In this document: one piece after another, positions 38,291 through 45,929 of the stretch
How the letters are laid out: every line of letters begins with the position of its first letter
Position numbering within the stretch: position 1 is the first letter of the stretch
Assembly: GCA_050618055.1 (NCBI GenBank)
Contig: JBNLVK010000122.1
Coordinates: 16,428-80,427 of the forward strand
Reading direction: 5' to 3'
DNA from: CALDCK01 sp050618055
GTDB taxonomy: Bacteria > Myxococcota_A > UBA9160 > SMWR01
Length of the DNA: 64,000 bases
Notes under the pieces: generated by a model
Database searches by the model: none
What the model was told of the DNA's origin: nothing
Seen by the model: only the letters and a program-made list of their open reading frames with translations
Made by a program: the position numbers and the translations under genes

Positions 38291-39916
38291 ATGGGCAGCG
38301 CCACCGCCTCGAGCCGCTGGCTCTTCGGTCCCGTGACGGACCTGACGCTCGGCTGCGGCCTGGGCTACGTGGTGCTGGTCGTCCTGCTGCTGGTGCCCGG
38401 CGGCACCTTCGCCGGCATCGGCGCGGCGGCCGGCCTGGTCCCGCTGCTGGCCGGCACGCCCCACTCCGGGGCGACGCTCCTGCGCGTCTACGAGAAGCGC
38501 AGCGACCGGCGCGCCTACGTGGTGTTCTCGGTGTGGGTGACGCTGCTGCTGCTCGCCTGCTTCGTGGCCGGGCTCTACCTGCCGGCCTTCGGCTCGCTGC
38601 TGCTGAGCCTGTCGATCACCTGGGGTCCCTACCACTACAGCGCCCAGAACTACGGCATCGCGGTGATGTTCCTGGGACGCCGCGGCGTGGCGCTCACGCC
38701 GGCGGCCAAGCGGGCGCTCCAGCTCTCCTTCACCCTGTCGTTCGTGCTCACCTTCCTGGGCATCCACGGCGCCGTCGACGGGGGCCAGTACGGCACGGTG
38801 GGCTCGTACCGGGGCAGCGTGTTCCAGGACCTGAAGCTCGGCATCCCGTCGCCCTGGTGGCAGTCGGCGTTCGTGCTGGTCGGCGTCGCCTACCTGGGCT
38901 CGCTGGCCGTGGTCGGACGATCGCTGGTGGGGCGCGCGCGCTTCTCCGACCTGTTGCCCAGCGCGCTGCTGGTGGCCACCCAGGCCAGCTGGTTCACGCT
39001 GCCGCCGCTGGCCCGGCACATGGGCTGGATCCAGGGCGACCTGGCCCTCGCCACCGCCTTCGTGTGGGTCGCCGCCGGCCACACGGTCCAGTACCTGTGG
39101 ATCACCACCTACTACGCGGCCCACGCGGGCGGCTACGGCGCGCGCTTCGCCTTCTACGGCAAGTCGCTGCTGGCGGGCATGCTGGTGTTCACCGCGCCGG
39201 CGCTGGCCTACGCGCTGACGCTCGAGGGCACGGCGCTCGGCGGCGTGGCCTTCGGAGCCGACGTCGGCATCTACTGCGTGGCCATCGTGAACCTGCACCA
39301 CTTCGTGCTCGACGGGGCGGTCTGGAAGCTGCGCGACGGGCGGGTGGCGCGCGTGCTGATCCGCCGCGAGGCGGCGGCCGAGGTCGCCGAGCCGGCCGGT
39401 CGCGGCTGGCTGGCGCCGGCCGTCTACGGCCTGGCGGCGCTGGCGATCGGCGCGACCCTGTTCGGGACCTGGGAGCGCCGCACCCACCTGGAGCCCGCCC
39501 TCGAGCGGCGCGACCTGGCGGCGCTCGAGACGTCGCTCGCGCGGCTCGACCAGGCCTTCCAGGTGAATGCCGGCGACTACGCCGCGGCGGGCCGGGCGGC
39601 GCTGGCGGTGGGCGATCCGGAGCGCGCCCGCGCGTTCTTCCGGCGGGCCGTGGCCGAACGCCGCATCGCCGCCTACTGGGTCAGGCTGGGACGCCTGGAG
39701 CGCTCGCTCGGCAGTCCGGCGGCCGCCCGCGAGGCCTTCGAGGAGGCGCTGGCCATCAATCCGTCGCATCGCCAGGCCTGGATCGAGCTGGCGAGCCAGT
39801 GGCTCGCCGACGGCGAGCCGGCGCGCGCGCTCGAGACGCTGGAGCGCGCCGACGCGGCGCTCGTCGACGACCCGGAGATCGACGCGCTCTCCGCCCGGGC
39901 ACGCGCGCTCCTCTGA
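38291..39916 (+). CDS. Multi-pass membrane protein with C-terminal TPR domain, function unknown
   Basis: The 541-residue protein has about 9-10 membrane helices in the first 400 residues, then about 130 soluble residues of TPR-like helices (LGRLERSLGSPAAAREAFEEA, AINPSHRQAWIELASQW). Conserved-looking polar motifs sit inside or beside the membrane: GTPHSGATLLR, WGPYHYSAQNYGIA, WVAAGHTVQYLW and VNLHHFVLDGAVWKLR. The repeated histidines suggest a metal-dependent membrane enzyme. Brp/Blh carotenoid-oxygenase-like proteins have comparable intramembrane His, but I cannot assign this one to them. The next gene starts 26 bp downstream. Confidence 0.7.
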   Translation: MGSATASSRWLFGPVTDLTLGCGLGYVVLVVLLLVPGGTFAGIGAAAGLVPLLAGTPHSGATLLRVYEKRSDRRAYVVFSVWVTLLLLACFVAGLYLPAFGSLLLSLSITWGPYHYSAQNYGIAVMFLGRRGVALTPAAKRALQLSFTLSFVLTFLGIHGAVDGGQYGTVGSYRGSVFQDLKLGIPSPWWQSAFVLVGVAYLGSLAVVGRSLVGRARFSDLLPSALLVATQASWFTLPPLARHMGWIQGDLALATAFVWVAAGHTVQYLWITTYYAAHAGGYGARFAFYGKSLLAGMLVFTAPALAYALTLEGTALGGVAFGADVGIYCVAIVNLHHFVLDGAVWKLRDGRVARVLIRREAAAEVAEPAGRGWLAPAVYGLAALAIGATLFGTWERRTHLEPALERRDLAALETSLARLDQAFQVNAGDYAAAGRAALAVGDPERARAFFRRAVAERRIAAYWVRLGRLERSLGSPAAAREAFEEALAINPSHRQAWIELASQWLADGEPARALETLERADAALVDDPEIDALSARARALL

Positions 39917-39936
39917 TAGGATCGCGGGCGAGGAGG
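39917..39936 (+). promoter_or_regulatory. TAGGAT box and AGGAGG ribosome-binding site
   Basis: TAGGAT (39917-39922) is followed by AGGAGG (39931-39936), which sits 6 nt before ATG 39943. Unlike the leaderless set, this gene has a proper Shine-Dalgarno with 20 nt between box and start. Confidence 0.4.
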
Positions 39937-39942
39937 AACGCC

Positions 39943-40491
39943 ATGCGACTCGAGAAGCCCCGCGTCGAGCCGCTCGACCCGAGCGAGTTCGATCCGGAGA
40001 TCCGGGAGATGTTCGGCGACGGACCGGTGCTCAACATCTTCCGCACGCTGGCCCACCACCCGAAGCTGATGAAGCGCTGGCTGGTGTTCGGCAACCACGT
40101 GCTGGCGAAGTCGACGCTGGGCGCGCGGGAGCGCGAGCTGGCGATCCTGCGCATCGGCTGGAACTGCCGCGCCGAGTACGAGTGGGCGCAGCACGTGGGC
40201 ATCGCCCGCGACTGCGGCGTGACCGACGAGGAGATCGAGCGGGTGGCCGAGGGTCCGGACGCGGCCGGCTGGGACGATCGGGATCGCGCCCTGCTGCGCG
40301 CCGCCGACGAGCTGCACGGCGACCACTTCGTGTCCGACGCCACCTGGCAGGCGCTGTCCGAGCACTACGACACCCAGGCGCTGATGGACCTGGTCTTCGC
40401 CTGCGGCCAGTACACGCTGGTGTCGATGGCCCTGAACACCCTGGGAGTCCAGCTGGAAGAGGGCGCGCCGCGCTTCCCACGACGCGGTTGA
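39943..40491 (+). CDS. Carboxymuconolactone decarboxylase (AhpD-like) family protein
   Basis: A 182-residue all-helical protein with the family core LGARERELAILRIGWNCRAEYEWAQHVGIARDCGVTDEEI. Only one Cys is present where AhpD has CxxC, so it is a general CMD-family member rather than a peroxide-reducing AhpD. The C-terminal half (YDTQALMDLVFACGQYTLVSMALN) completes the fold. Physiological substrate unknown; such proteins often act as lactone decarboxylases or gamma-lactone hydrolase partners. Confidence 0.85.
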   Translation: MRLEKPRVEPLDPSEFDPEIREMFGDGPVLNIFRTLAHHPKLMKRWLVFGNHVLAKSTLGARERELAILRIGWNCRAEYEWAQHVGIARDCGVTDEEIERVAEGPDAAGWDDRDRALLRAADELHGDHFVSDATWQALSEHYDTQALMDLVFACGQYTLVSMALNTLGVQLEEGAPRFPRRG

Positions 40492-40504
40492 TCGGCTGAC
40501 GGGA

Positions 40505-41395
40505 GTGGCAGACACCCGGCAGACGGGCTGGCTCGAGCTCTTCCGCGATCCGCCCGGCAGCGCCATCGCCGCCAGCCTGTGCGCCTTCCGGCTGCTGCTG
40601 CTGGTCCACGGCGCGGTGCGGCTGTGGGACCGCTACCTGGTGGAGAGCGGCCACGCGCTCCACCTGGCCATGGCCTGCGTGCTGACGCTGGCGGCCTGCG
40701 CCGCCGCCCGTCCCCGCTTCGGCCGGGCCGCGGTGTGGGCGGGACTCTGGACGGTGGCCATCGAGATCGCCGTCACCCACGGCGTGGCGAACCACGTGTG
40801 GGCCGAGGGCATGCTGCTCGGCCTGTTCGCGCTGCTCGACCCGGAGCAGGAGGACGAGGCGGTCTGGCTCCTGTGCGCGCTGCGCTGGATGGTGGCACTG
40901 CTGCTGCTCTGGGCCGGTCTCCAGAAGCTGCTCTACGGCACCTACTTCCGCGCCGAGTTCCTGTGCTGGATGATCGCCCAGCGACCCGCCTTCGCGACCG
41001 CCCTGGGCGGGTTCGTCGCGGCCGACGAGCTGGCGCGGCTCACCTCGCTGGATCCGACCGGGCTGGGCGCCGGACCCTTCCGCACCGACAGCGTCTGGCT
41101 GATCCTCGGCTCGAACGCGGTGTGGATCGCCGAGCTGGTGCTGCCGGCCATGCTGGTGCCGCAGCGCCTGCGCGCCGTCGGCGCGGTGCTGGCCGCGCTC
41201 TTCGTGCTGAGCATCCAGCTGGTCGCACGCGAGGCGATGTTCGGCCTGCTCTACAGCCAGCTGGTGCTGCTGAACCTGCCGGGCAACGGCTACCGGCGCG
41301 TCGCGCCGGTCTACGCGCTGGCCTACGCCTACATGGCGGCGAGCCTGCTCGGCTGGGTCCCCAACGACTGGATCGTGAAGCGGGGCGGCTTCTGA
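40505..41395 (+). CDS. Multi-pass membrane protein, HTTM/DoxX-like, unknown function
   Basis: The 296-residue protein has about 7-8 hydrophobic helices and begins (GTG) 13 bp after the CMD gene. The segment LLLLWAGLQKLLYGTYFRAEFLCWM resembles the W-x-G-x-x-K-L helix of HTTM and DoxX-type membrane proteins. No catalytic residues can be identified. Its stop shares one base with the start of the next gene, so the two are coupled and probably form a complex or pathway pair. Confidence 0.65.
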   Translation: MADTRQTGWLELFRDPPGSAIAASLCAFRLLLLVHGAVRLWDRYLVESGHALHLAMACVLTLAACAAARPRFGRAAVWAGLWTVAIEIAVTHGVANHVWAEGMLLGLFALLDPEQEDEAVWLLCALRWMVALLLLWAGLQKLLYGTYFRAEFLCWMIAQRPAFATALGGFVAADELARLTSLDPTGLGAGPFRTDSVWLILGSNAVWIAELVLPAMLVPQRLRAVGAVLAALFVLSIQLVAREAMFGLLYSQLVLLNLPGNGYRRVAPVYALAYAYMAASLLGWVPNDWIVKRGGF

Positions 41396-41802
41396 TGCCC
41401 TGGAAGCGCAATGCGGTGGTCGCCTTCCTGGTCGCGTTCGCGATCTGGCCGGCCGTGCACCGCGTGCTGGTGGCCACCTGGGACGTGAACCCCTGGAAGC
41501 TGGCCGGCTGGGCCATGTACGCGCGCCCCCACTTCCCGGGAAGGCTGGTGCTGCGCCTGAACGAGGGCGGGCAGGAGCGGCTGCTGCGGGAGCTTTCGCC
41601 GCGGGAGCAGGCCCTGGCCGCCGACTTCGTCGAGCGCCGCTACAGCGCGGGCCGGCTGGCGTCGCCCGACGCGTTGGCGGAGGCGCTGCTCGCCCGCCAC
41701 CCCCGGGCGGACTTCGTGGTGGTCGAGCTGCGAACGCCCGTCTTCGACCTGGCCAGCGCCACGCTCAAGCGACGCATCGAGCGCATCCGCGTGGCGCGCT
41801 GA
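41395..41802 (+). CDS. Small membrane-anchored protein coupled to the preceding membrane protein
   Basis: The 135-residue protein has one N-terminal helix (AVVAFLVAFAIWPAVHRVLV) and an outward soluble domain with WAMYARPHFPGRLVLRLNEGG. No known domain recognised. The one-base TGATG overlap with the 40505 gene indicates coupled translation. The pair may be an envelope module. Confidence 0.65.
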   Translation: MPWKRNAVVAFLVAFAIWPAVHRVLVATWDVNPWKLAGWAMYARPHFPGRLVLRLNEGGQERLLRELSPREQALAADFVERRYSAGRLASPDALAEALLARHPRADFVVVELRTPVFDLASATLKRRIERIRVAR

Positions 41803-41818
41803 CGCCGGATCGCCGTGG

Positions 41819-41824
41819 TAGGGT
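41819..41824 (+). promoter_or_regulatory. TAGGGT -10-like element, leaderless start
   Basis: TAGGGT ends 7 nt before GTG 41832, first gene of the sugar operon. No Shine-Dalgarno is present. Confidence 0.35.
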
Positions 41825-41831
41825 CGGTCCC

Positions 41832-42896
41832 GTGAAGGTGGCGATCGGCGTGGGCGGGGCGGCCTCGGGCCGCGACCGCGACTTCGAGCGGGTGGTGGCC
41901 TACGCCGTGGAGGCCGAACGGCTGGGGGTCGACTCGGCCTGGACCGCCGAGGCCTGGGGCATGGACGCGGTGTCGCCGCTGGCCTTCCTGGCGGCCCGCA
42001 CCACCACGCTGCGGCTGGGCACCGGCATCCTCCAGATCAGCGCGCGCACGCCCTCCATGACGGCCATGACCGCGCTCACGCTGGCGGCGCTCTCCGGCGA
42101 CCGCTTCCTGCTGGGCCTGGGCGCCAGCGGCCCCCAGGTGGTCGAGGGCCTCCAGGGGGTTCCGTTCATGGCGCCGATCCGGCGCATGCGCGAGACGGTC
42201 GAGATCGTGCGCCTGGCGCTGCGCGGCGAGAAGCTGGCCTACCAGGGTCGGACCCACCGCCTGCCGCTGCCCGGCGGCGAGGGCAAGGCGCTGCGCCTGG
42301 CCCAGCCGGCGAACCCGACCCTGCCCATCTACCTGGCGACCCTCTCGCCGAAGGGCCTGGAGCTCACCGGCGAGCTGGCCGACGGCTGGCTCGGCACCTC
42401 GTTCACGCCGGAGCACGCCGAGGCCCACCTGTCGCACCTGGCCGCGGGTGCCGCCAAGGCCGGCCGCCGCCTCTCGGACCTCGACCTGTGCGTGCCCGCG
42501 GTGGTGGGCTTCGCCGACGATCCGGAGCCGCTGGTGCAGGCGCGCAAGCCCCAGGTGGCGTTCACGCTGGGCGCCATGGGCTCGGCGAAGACCAACTTCT
42601 ACAACGACGCCTACCGGCGCGGCGGCTTCGAGGACGCGGCCCGCGAGGTCCAGGCCCTGTGGCTGGCGGGACGTCGCGACGAGGCGGCCCGGCGGGTGCC
42701 CGACGAGATGGTGCTCCAGACGTCGCTGCTGGGCAGCGAGAGGAGCGTCCGCGAGCGCGTGCGGCGCTACCGCGACGTCGGCATCACCACGCTCCGGCTC
42801 GAGCCGCTGGGTGCCGATGCAGGGGAGAGGCTCGACACCCTGGGCCGGGTCGTCGAGATCGTGAACGACGTGAGCGGAGAGCAGGCAGGCTCGTGA
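41832..42896 (+). CDS. LLM-class (luciferase-like) flavin-dependent oxidoreductase
   Basis: The 354-residue TIM-barrel protein has LGVDSAWTAEAWGMDAVSPLAFLA, TTTLRLGTGILQISARTPSMTAM and LSGDRFLLGLGASGPQVVEG, typical of the F420/FMN-dependent luciferase-like family. The subgroup looks like F420-dependent members such as MER-type or glucose-6-phosphate dehydrogenase relatives, but cofactor choice cannot be proved here. It leads an operon and overlaps by GTGA a GT2 glycosyltransferase, an unusual partner. It may oxidise a sugar or lipid intermediate of that pathway (inference). Confidence 0.87.
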   Translation: MKVAIGVGGAASGRDRDFERVVAYAVEAERLGVDSAWTAEAWGMDAVSPLAFLAARTTTLRLGTGILQISARTPSMTAMTALTLAALSGDRFLLGLGASGPQVVEGLQGVPFMAPIRRMRETVEIVRLALRGEKLAYQGRTHRLPLPGGEGKALRLAQPANPTLPIYLATLSPKGLELTGELADGWLGTSFTPEHAEAHLSHLAAGAAKAGRRLSDLDLCVPAVVGFADDPEPLVQARKPQVAFTLGAMGSAKTNFYNDAYRRGGFEDAAREVQALWLAGRRDEAARRVPDEMVLQTSLLGSERSVRERVRRYRDVGITTLRLEPLGADAGERLDTLGRVVEIVNDVSGEQAGS

Positions 42897-43843
42897 AGGT
42901 CTCGGTCGTCGTCCCCGTCTTCAACAGCGAAGCCACGCTGGCGCCGCTGGTCGAGCGGCTGGTGGCCACCCTGGCCGACCGCTACGCGCTGGAGATCGTG
43001 CTGGTGAACGACGGCAGCGCCGACCGCTCCGGCGACGTCTGCCGCGGCCTGGCCAAGCAGCACGGCTTCGTCCGCTTCGTCGACCTGTCGCGCAACTTCG
43101 GCGAGCACAACGCGGTGATGGCCGGCCTGCGCCACGCCAGCGGCGACTGCGCCGTGATCGTCGACGACGACTTCCAGAACCCGCCGGAAGAGGTGGCGGC
43201 GCTGGTCGAGAAGCTCCAGGAGGGCTACGACGTCGTCTTCAGCCGCTACGAGAGCAAGCGCCACTCGCCCTTCCGGAACTTCGGCAGCTGGATCAACAAC
43301 GCCGCCGCCACCGTGCTGCTGAAGAAGGACCCGGACCTCTACCTGTCCTCGTTCAAGGCCATCAACCGCTTCGTGATCGACGAGATCGGCCGCTACGAGG
43401 GTCCGTACCCCTACGTCGACGGGCTGATCCTGCGGGTGACGCGCAACCTGGCCACCCAGACCGTGCGCCACGACCCGCGCGCCCAGGGCCGCTCGAACTA
43501 CACCACCACGCGCCTGCTGCGGCTGTGGCTCAACATGTTCACCAACTTCTCGATCCTGCCGCTGCGGGTGGCGTCGGTGGCGGGGCTCGTGTTCGCGCTG
43601 ACCGGACTGGTGCTGGCGGTGGTGTTCGCGCTGGAGCGCCTGGCCAACCCGGACCTGCCCGCCGGCTGGGCGTCGATCGTGGTGACGCTGCTGGTGGTCA
43701 GCGGGGTGCAGCTGTTCGCGCTGGGCATGATCGGCGAGTACCTGGGCCGGCTCTTCCTGAAGGACAACGGCAGCCCCATGTACGTGGCCCGCGAGACGCT
43801 GAACTGCGAAGACGACCCCGACGGGGAACCCGACGGGTCGTGA
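42893..43843 (+). CDS. Family 2 glycosyltransferase, polyprenyl-phosphate sugar synthase type (ArnC/GtrB/DPM-like)
   Basis: The 316-residue protein has the GT-A domain (VSVVVPVFNSEATL, IVLVNDGSADRSGD, LSRNFGEHNAVMAGL, and the metal site VDDDFQNPPEE). Two membrane helices follow near 225-295 and the chain ends in LGRLFLKDNGSPMYVARE, the classic GtrB/ArnC ending. It transfers a sugar from a nucleotide donor to undecaprenyl phosphate on the cytoplasmic face. Overlaps on both sides (GTGA) tie it to the LLM flavoprotein and the epimerase. Confidence 0.92.
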   Translation: MKVSVVVPVFNSEATLAPLVERLVATLADRYALEIVLVNDGSADRSGDVCRGLAKQHGFVRFVDLSRNFGEHNAVMAGLRHASGDCAVIVDDDFQNPPEEVAALVEKLQEGYDVVFSRYESKRHSPFRNFGSWINNAAATVLLKKDPDLYLSSFKAINRFVIDEIGRYEGPYPYVDGLILRVTRNLATQTVRHDPRAQGRSNYTTTRLLRLWLNMFTNFSILPLRVASVAGLVFALTGLVLAVVFALERLANPDLPAGWASIVVTLLVVSGVQLFALGMIGEYLGRLFLKDNGSPMYVARETLNCEDDPDGEPDGS

Positions 43844-44823
43844 GCGCCTACGAGGGTGCGCGCGTCCTGGTGACCGGCGGGCTGGGCTTCATCGGCAGCA
43901 ACCTGGCCATCGAGCTGGTGGGCCGGGGCGCCCACGTGACGGTGGTCGACTGCCTGGTGCCCGAGCACGGCGGCAACCGCTTCAACCTGGAGCCGGTGGC
44001 CGGCCGGGTCGACCTGCGGGTGGAGGACCTGCGCGATCCGGAGGTGGCCCGCCGGGCGGTGGAGGGCCAGGACTTCGTCTTCCACCTGGCCGGCCAGGTG
44101 AGCCACGGCGACAGCATGCGCGACCCCCAGCTCGACCTGGCGGTGAACTGCACCGCCACCATCCACCTGGTCGAGGCCTGCCGCGAGCGGGCGCCGGACG
44201 CGCGCCTCGTCTACACGTCGACGCGTCAGGTCTACGGCATCGCCCGCGAGCTGCCGGTCCGCGAGGACCACCCGACCGTCCCCATCGACGTGAACGGCAT
44301 CAACAAGCTGGCGGCCGAGTACTACCACCTGCTCTACCACCGCACCTACGGCCTGCGGTCCGCGGTGCTGCGTCTCACCAACACCTACGGGCCGCGCCAG
44401 CAGATCCGCAACGACCGGCAGAGCTTCATCGGCATCATGATCCGCCAGGCGCTGCGCGGCGAGACGCTCCAGGTCTTCGGAAGCGGCGCCCAGGTGCGCG
44501 ACTTCGACTACGTGGACGACGTGGTGCGGGCCCTGCTGCTGGCCGGCGAAAGCGACGCCTGCGCCGGCGGCGTCTTCAACCTGGGCGCCCCGCGCCACTA
44601 CTCGCTGCTCGAGTTCGTGGAGGCGCTCCACGCGGTGTGTCCGCTGCGCTACGAGACGGTGCCCTTTCCCGACGACCGCAAGATCATCGACATCGGCGAC
44701 TACTACGGCGACTACTCGGCCTTCCGCCGGGCCACCGGCTGGGAGCCGGAGGTCGACCTGGCCGAGGGGCTCTCGCGCACGCTCGCCAGCTACCGGGCGC
44801 ACCCGGAGGTCTACTGGTCGTGA
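43840..44823 (+). CDS. NAD-dependent nucleotide-sugar epimerase/dehydratase (extended SDR)
   Basis: The 327-residue Rossmann protein has VLVTGGLGFIGSNLA (NAD binding), TSTRQVYG, and a Lys in NGINKLAAEYYH where the SDR signature is YxxxK; here Asn replaces the Tyr, with Tyr residues nearby. LRLTNTYGPRQ and VFGSGAQVRDFDYVDD complete the family. It should modify the nucleotide sugar used by the adjacent glycosyltransferase. The replaced catalytic Tyr makes a simple GalE role uncertain. Overlaps by GTGA on both sides. Confidence 0.9.
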   Translation: MSAYEGARVLVTGGLGFIGSNLAIELVGRGAHVTVVDCLVPEHGGNRFNLEPVAGRVDLRVEDLRDPEVARRAVEGQDFVFHLAGQVSHGDSMRDPQLDLAVNCTATIHLVEACRERAPDARLVYTSTRQVYGIARELPVREDHPTVPIDVNGINKLAAEYYHLLYHRTYGLRSAVLRLTNTYGPRQQIRNDRQSFIGIMIRQALRGETLQVFGSGAQVRDFDYVDDVVRALLLAGESDACAGGVFNLGAPRHYSLLEFVEALHAVCPLRYETVPFPDDRKIIDIGDYYGDYSAFRRATGWEPEVDLAEGLSRTLASYRAHPEVYWS

Positions 44824-45929
44824 GCCGCGTTCCCACCTTCGACCTCACCGCCCAGCTGGCCGGCGTGCGCGGCGAGGTGGACGCGGCGGTGGCGCGGGTG
44901 CTGGCGTCGGGCCGGGTGATCCTGGGGCCCGAGGTCGAGGCCTTCGAGCGCGACTTCGCGGCGACGCTCGGCCCGGACGTGCACGGCGTGGGCGTGGCCA
45001 GCGGCACCGCCGCCCTGGAGGTGGCGCTGCGGGCGCTGGGCGTCGGACCGGGCGACGAGGTGGTGACGGTCGCCAACACGGCGGTGGCCACCGTGGCTGC
45101 GATCCGTGCCGTGGGCGCCACGCCGGTCTTCTGCGACGTGGTGGAGTCGAGTGCGCTGATGGACCTGGACCTCCTGCCGGACGCGCTGACGGCCGCCACG
45201 AAGGCGGTGGTGCCGGTGCACCTCTACGGCAACCCGGTGGACGTGCCCGCGTTGCGCGCGCGCCTCGGGGGTCGCGAGGTGGCGGTGCTCGAGGACTGCG
45301 CCCAGGCGACCGGCGCCCGCGTGGGCGGCGTGCCGGTGGGTGCGCTGGGCGACGCGGCGGCCTTCTCCTTCTACCCCACGAAGAACCTGGGGGCCTACGG
45401 CGACGCCGGCCTGTGCGCCAGCCGCGACGCCGCGCTGGCCGAAGCGATGCGCAGCGTCCGCGGCTACGGACTGGTCGACGGCGCCGCCCGCCGCGAGGGC
45501 GTGAACGCCCGGCTCGACGCGCTCCAGGCGGCGATCCTGTCGGCGAAGCTCCCCCACCTGCCGGGCTGGCTCGGGAAGCGGCGCGCCCTGGCGGACCGCT
45601 ACGCGGCGCGGCTTCCCGAGAGCGTCGCGACCTTCGCCGCGCCGGCGGGCAGCGAGCCGGCCCCCCACCTGTACGTGGTGCGCCTGCCCGGCGGCGTCGA
45701 GCGCGACGCGGTGCGCGCGTCGCTCGACCGCGCCGGCATCGCCACCGCCGTCCACTACCCGGTGCCCATCCACCGCATGCCGGCCTACGCCTTCCTCGGC
45801 TGGGGCGCCGGCAGCCTGCCGGTCAGCGAGCGGCTGGCCGGCGAGATCCTGACCCTGCCGCTCTTCCCGGAGCTGGCGCCGGAAGACGTCGACCGGGTGT
45901 GCGCCGCACTGGCCGAAGCGATCTCGTGA
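44820..45929 (+). CDS. DegT/DnrJ/EryC1-family sugar aminotransferase
   Basis: A PLP-dependent aminotransferase of 369 residues acting on keto-sugar nucleotides. Motifs: LASGRVILGPEVEAFE, GVGVASGTAALEVALRALG, VVPVHLYGNPVD, EDCAQATGA, and SFYPTKNLGAYGDAG with the PLP-binding Lys. With the preceding epimerase/dehydratase it would produce an amino-deoxy sugar. The start and stop overlap the flanking genes by four bases. Confidence 0.93.
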   Translation: MSRVPTFDLTAQLAGVRGEVDAAVARVLASGRVILGPEVEAFERDFAATLGPDVHGVGVASGTAALEVALRALGVGPGDEVVTVANTAVATVAAIRAVGATPVFCDVVESSALMDLDLLPDALTAATKAVVPVHLYGNPVDVPALRARLGGREVAVLEDCAQATGARVGGVPVGALGDAAAFSFYPTKNLGAYGDAGLCASRDAALAEAMRSVRGYGLVDGAARREGVNARLDALQAAILSAKLPHLPGWLGKRRALADRYAARLPESVATFAAPAGSEPAPHLYVVRLPGGVERDAVRASLDRAGIATAVHYPVPIHRMPAYAFLGWGAGSLPVSERLAGEILTLPLFPELAPEDVDRVCAALAEAIS

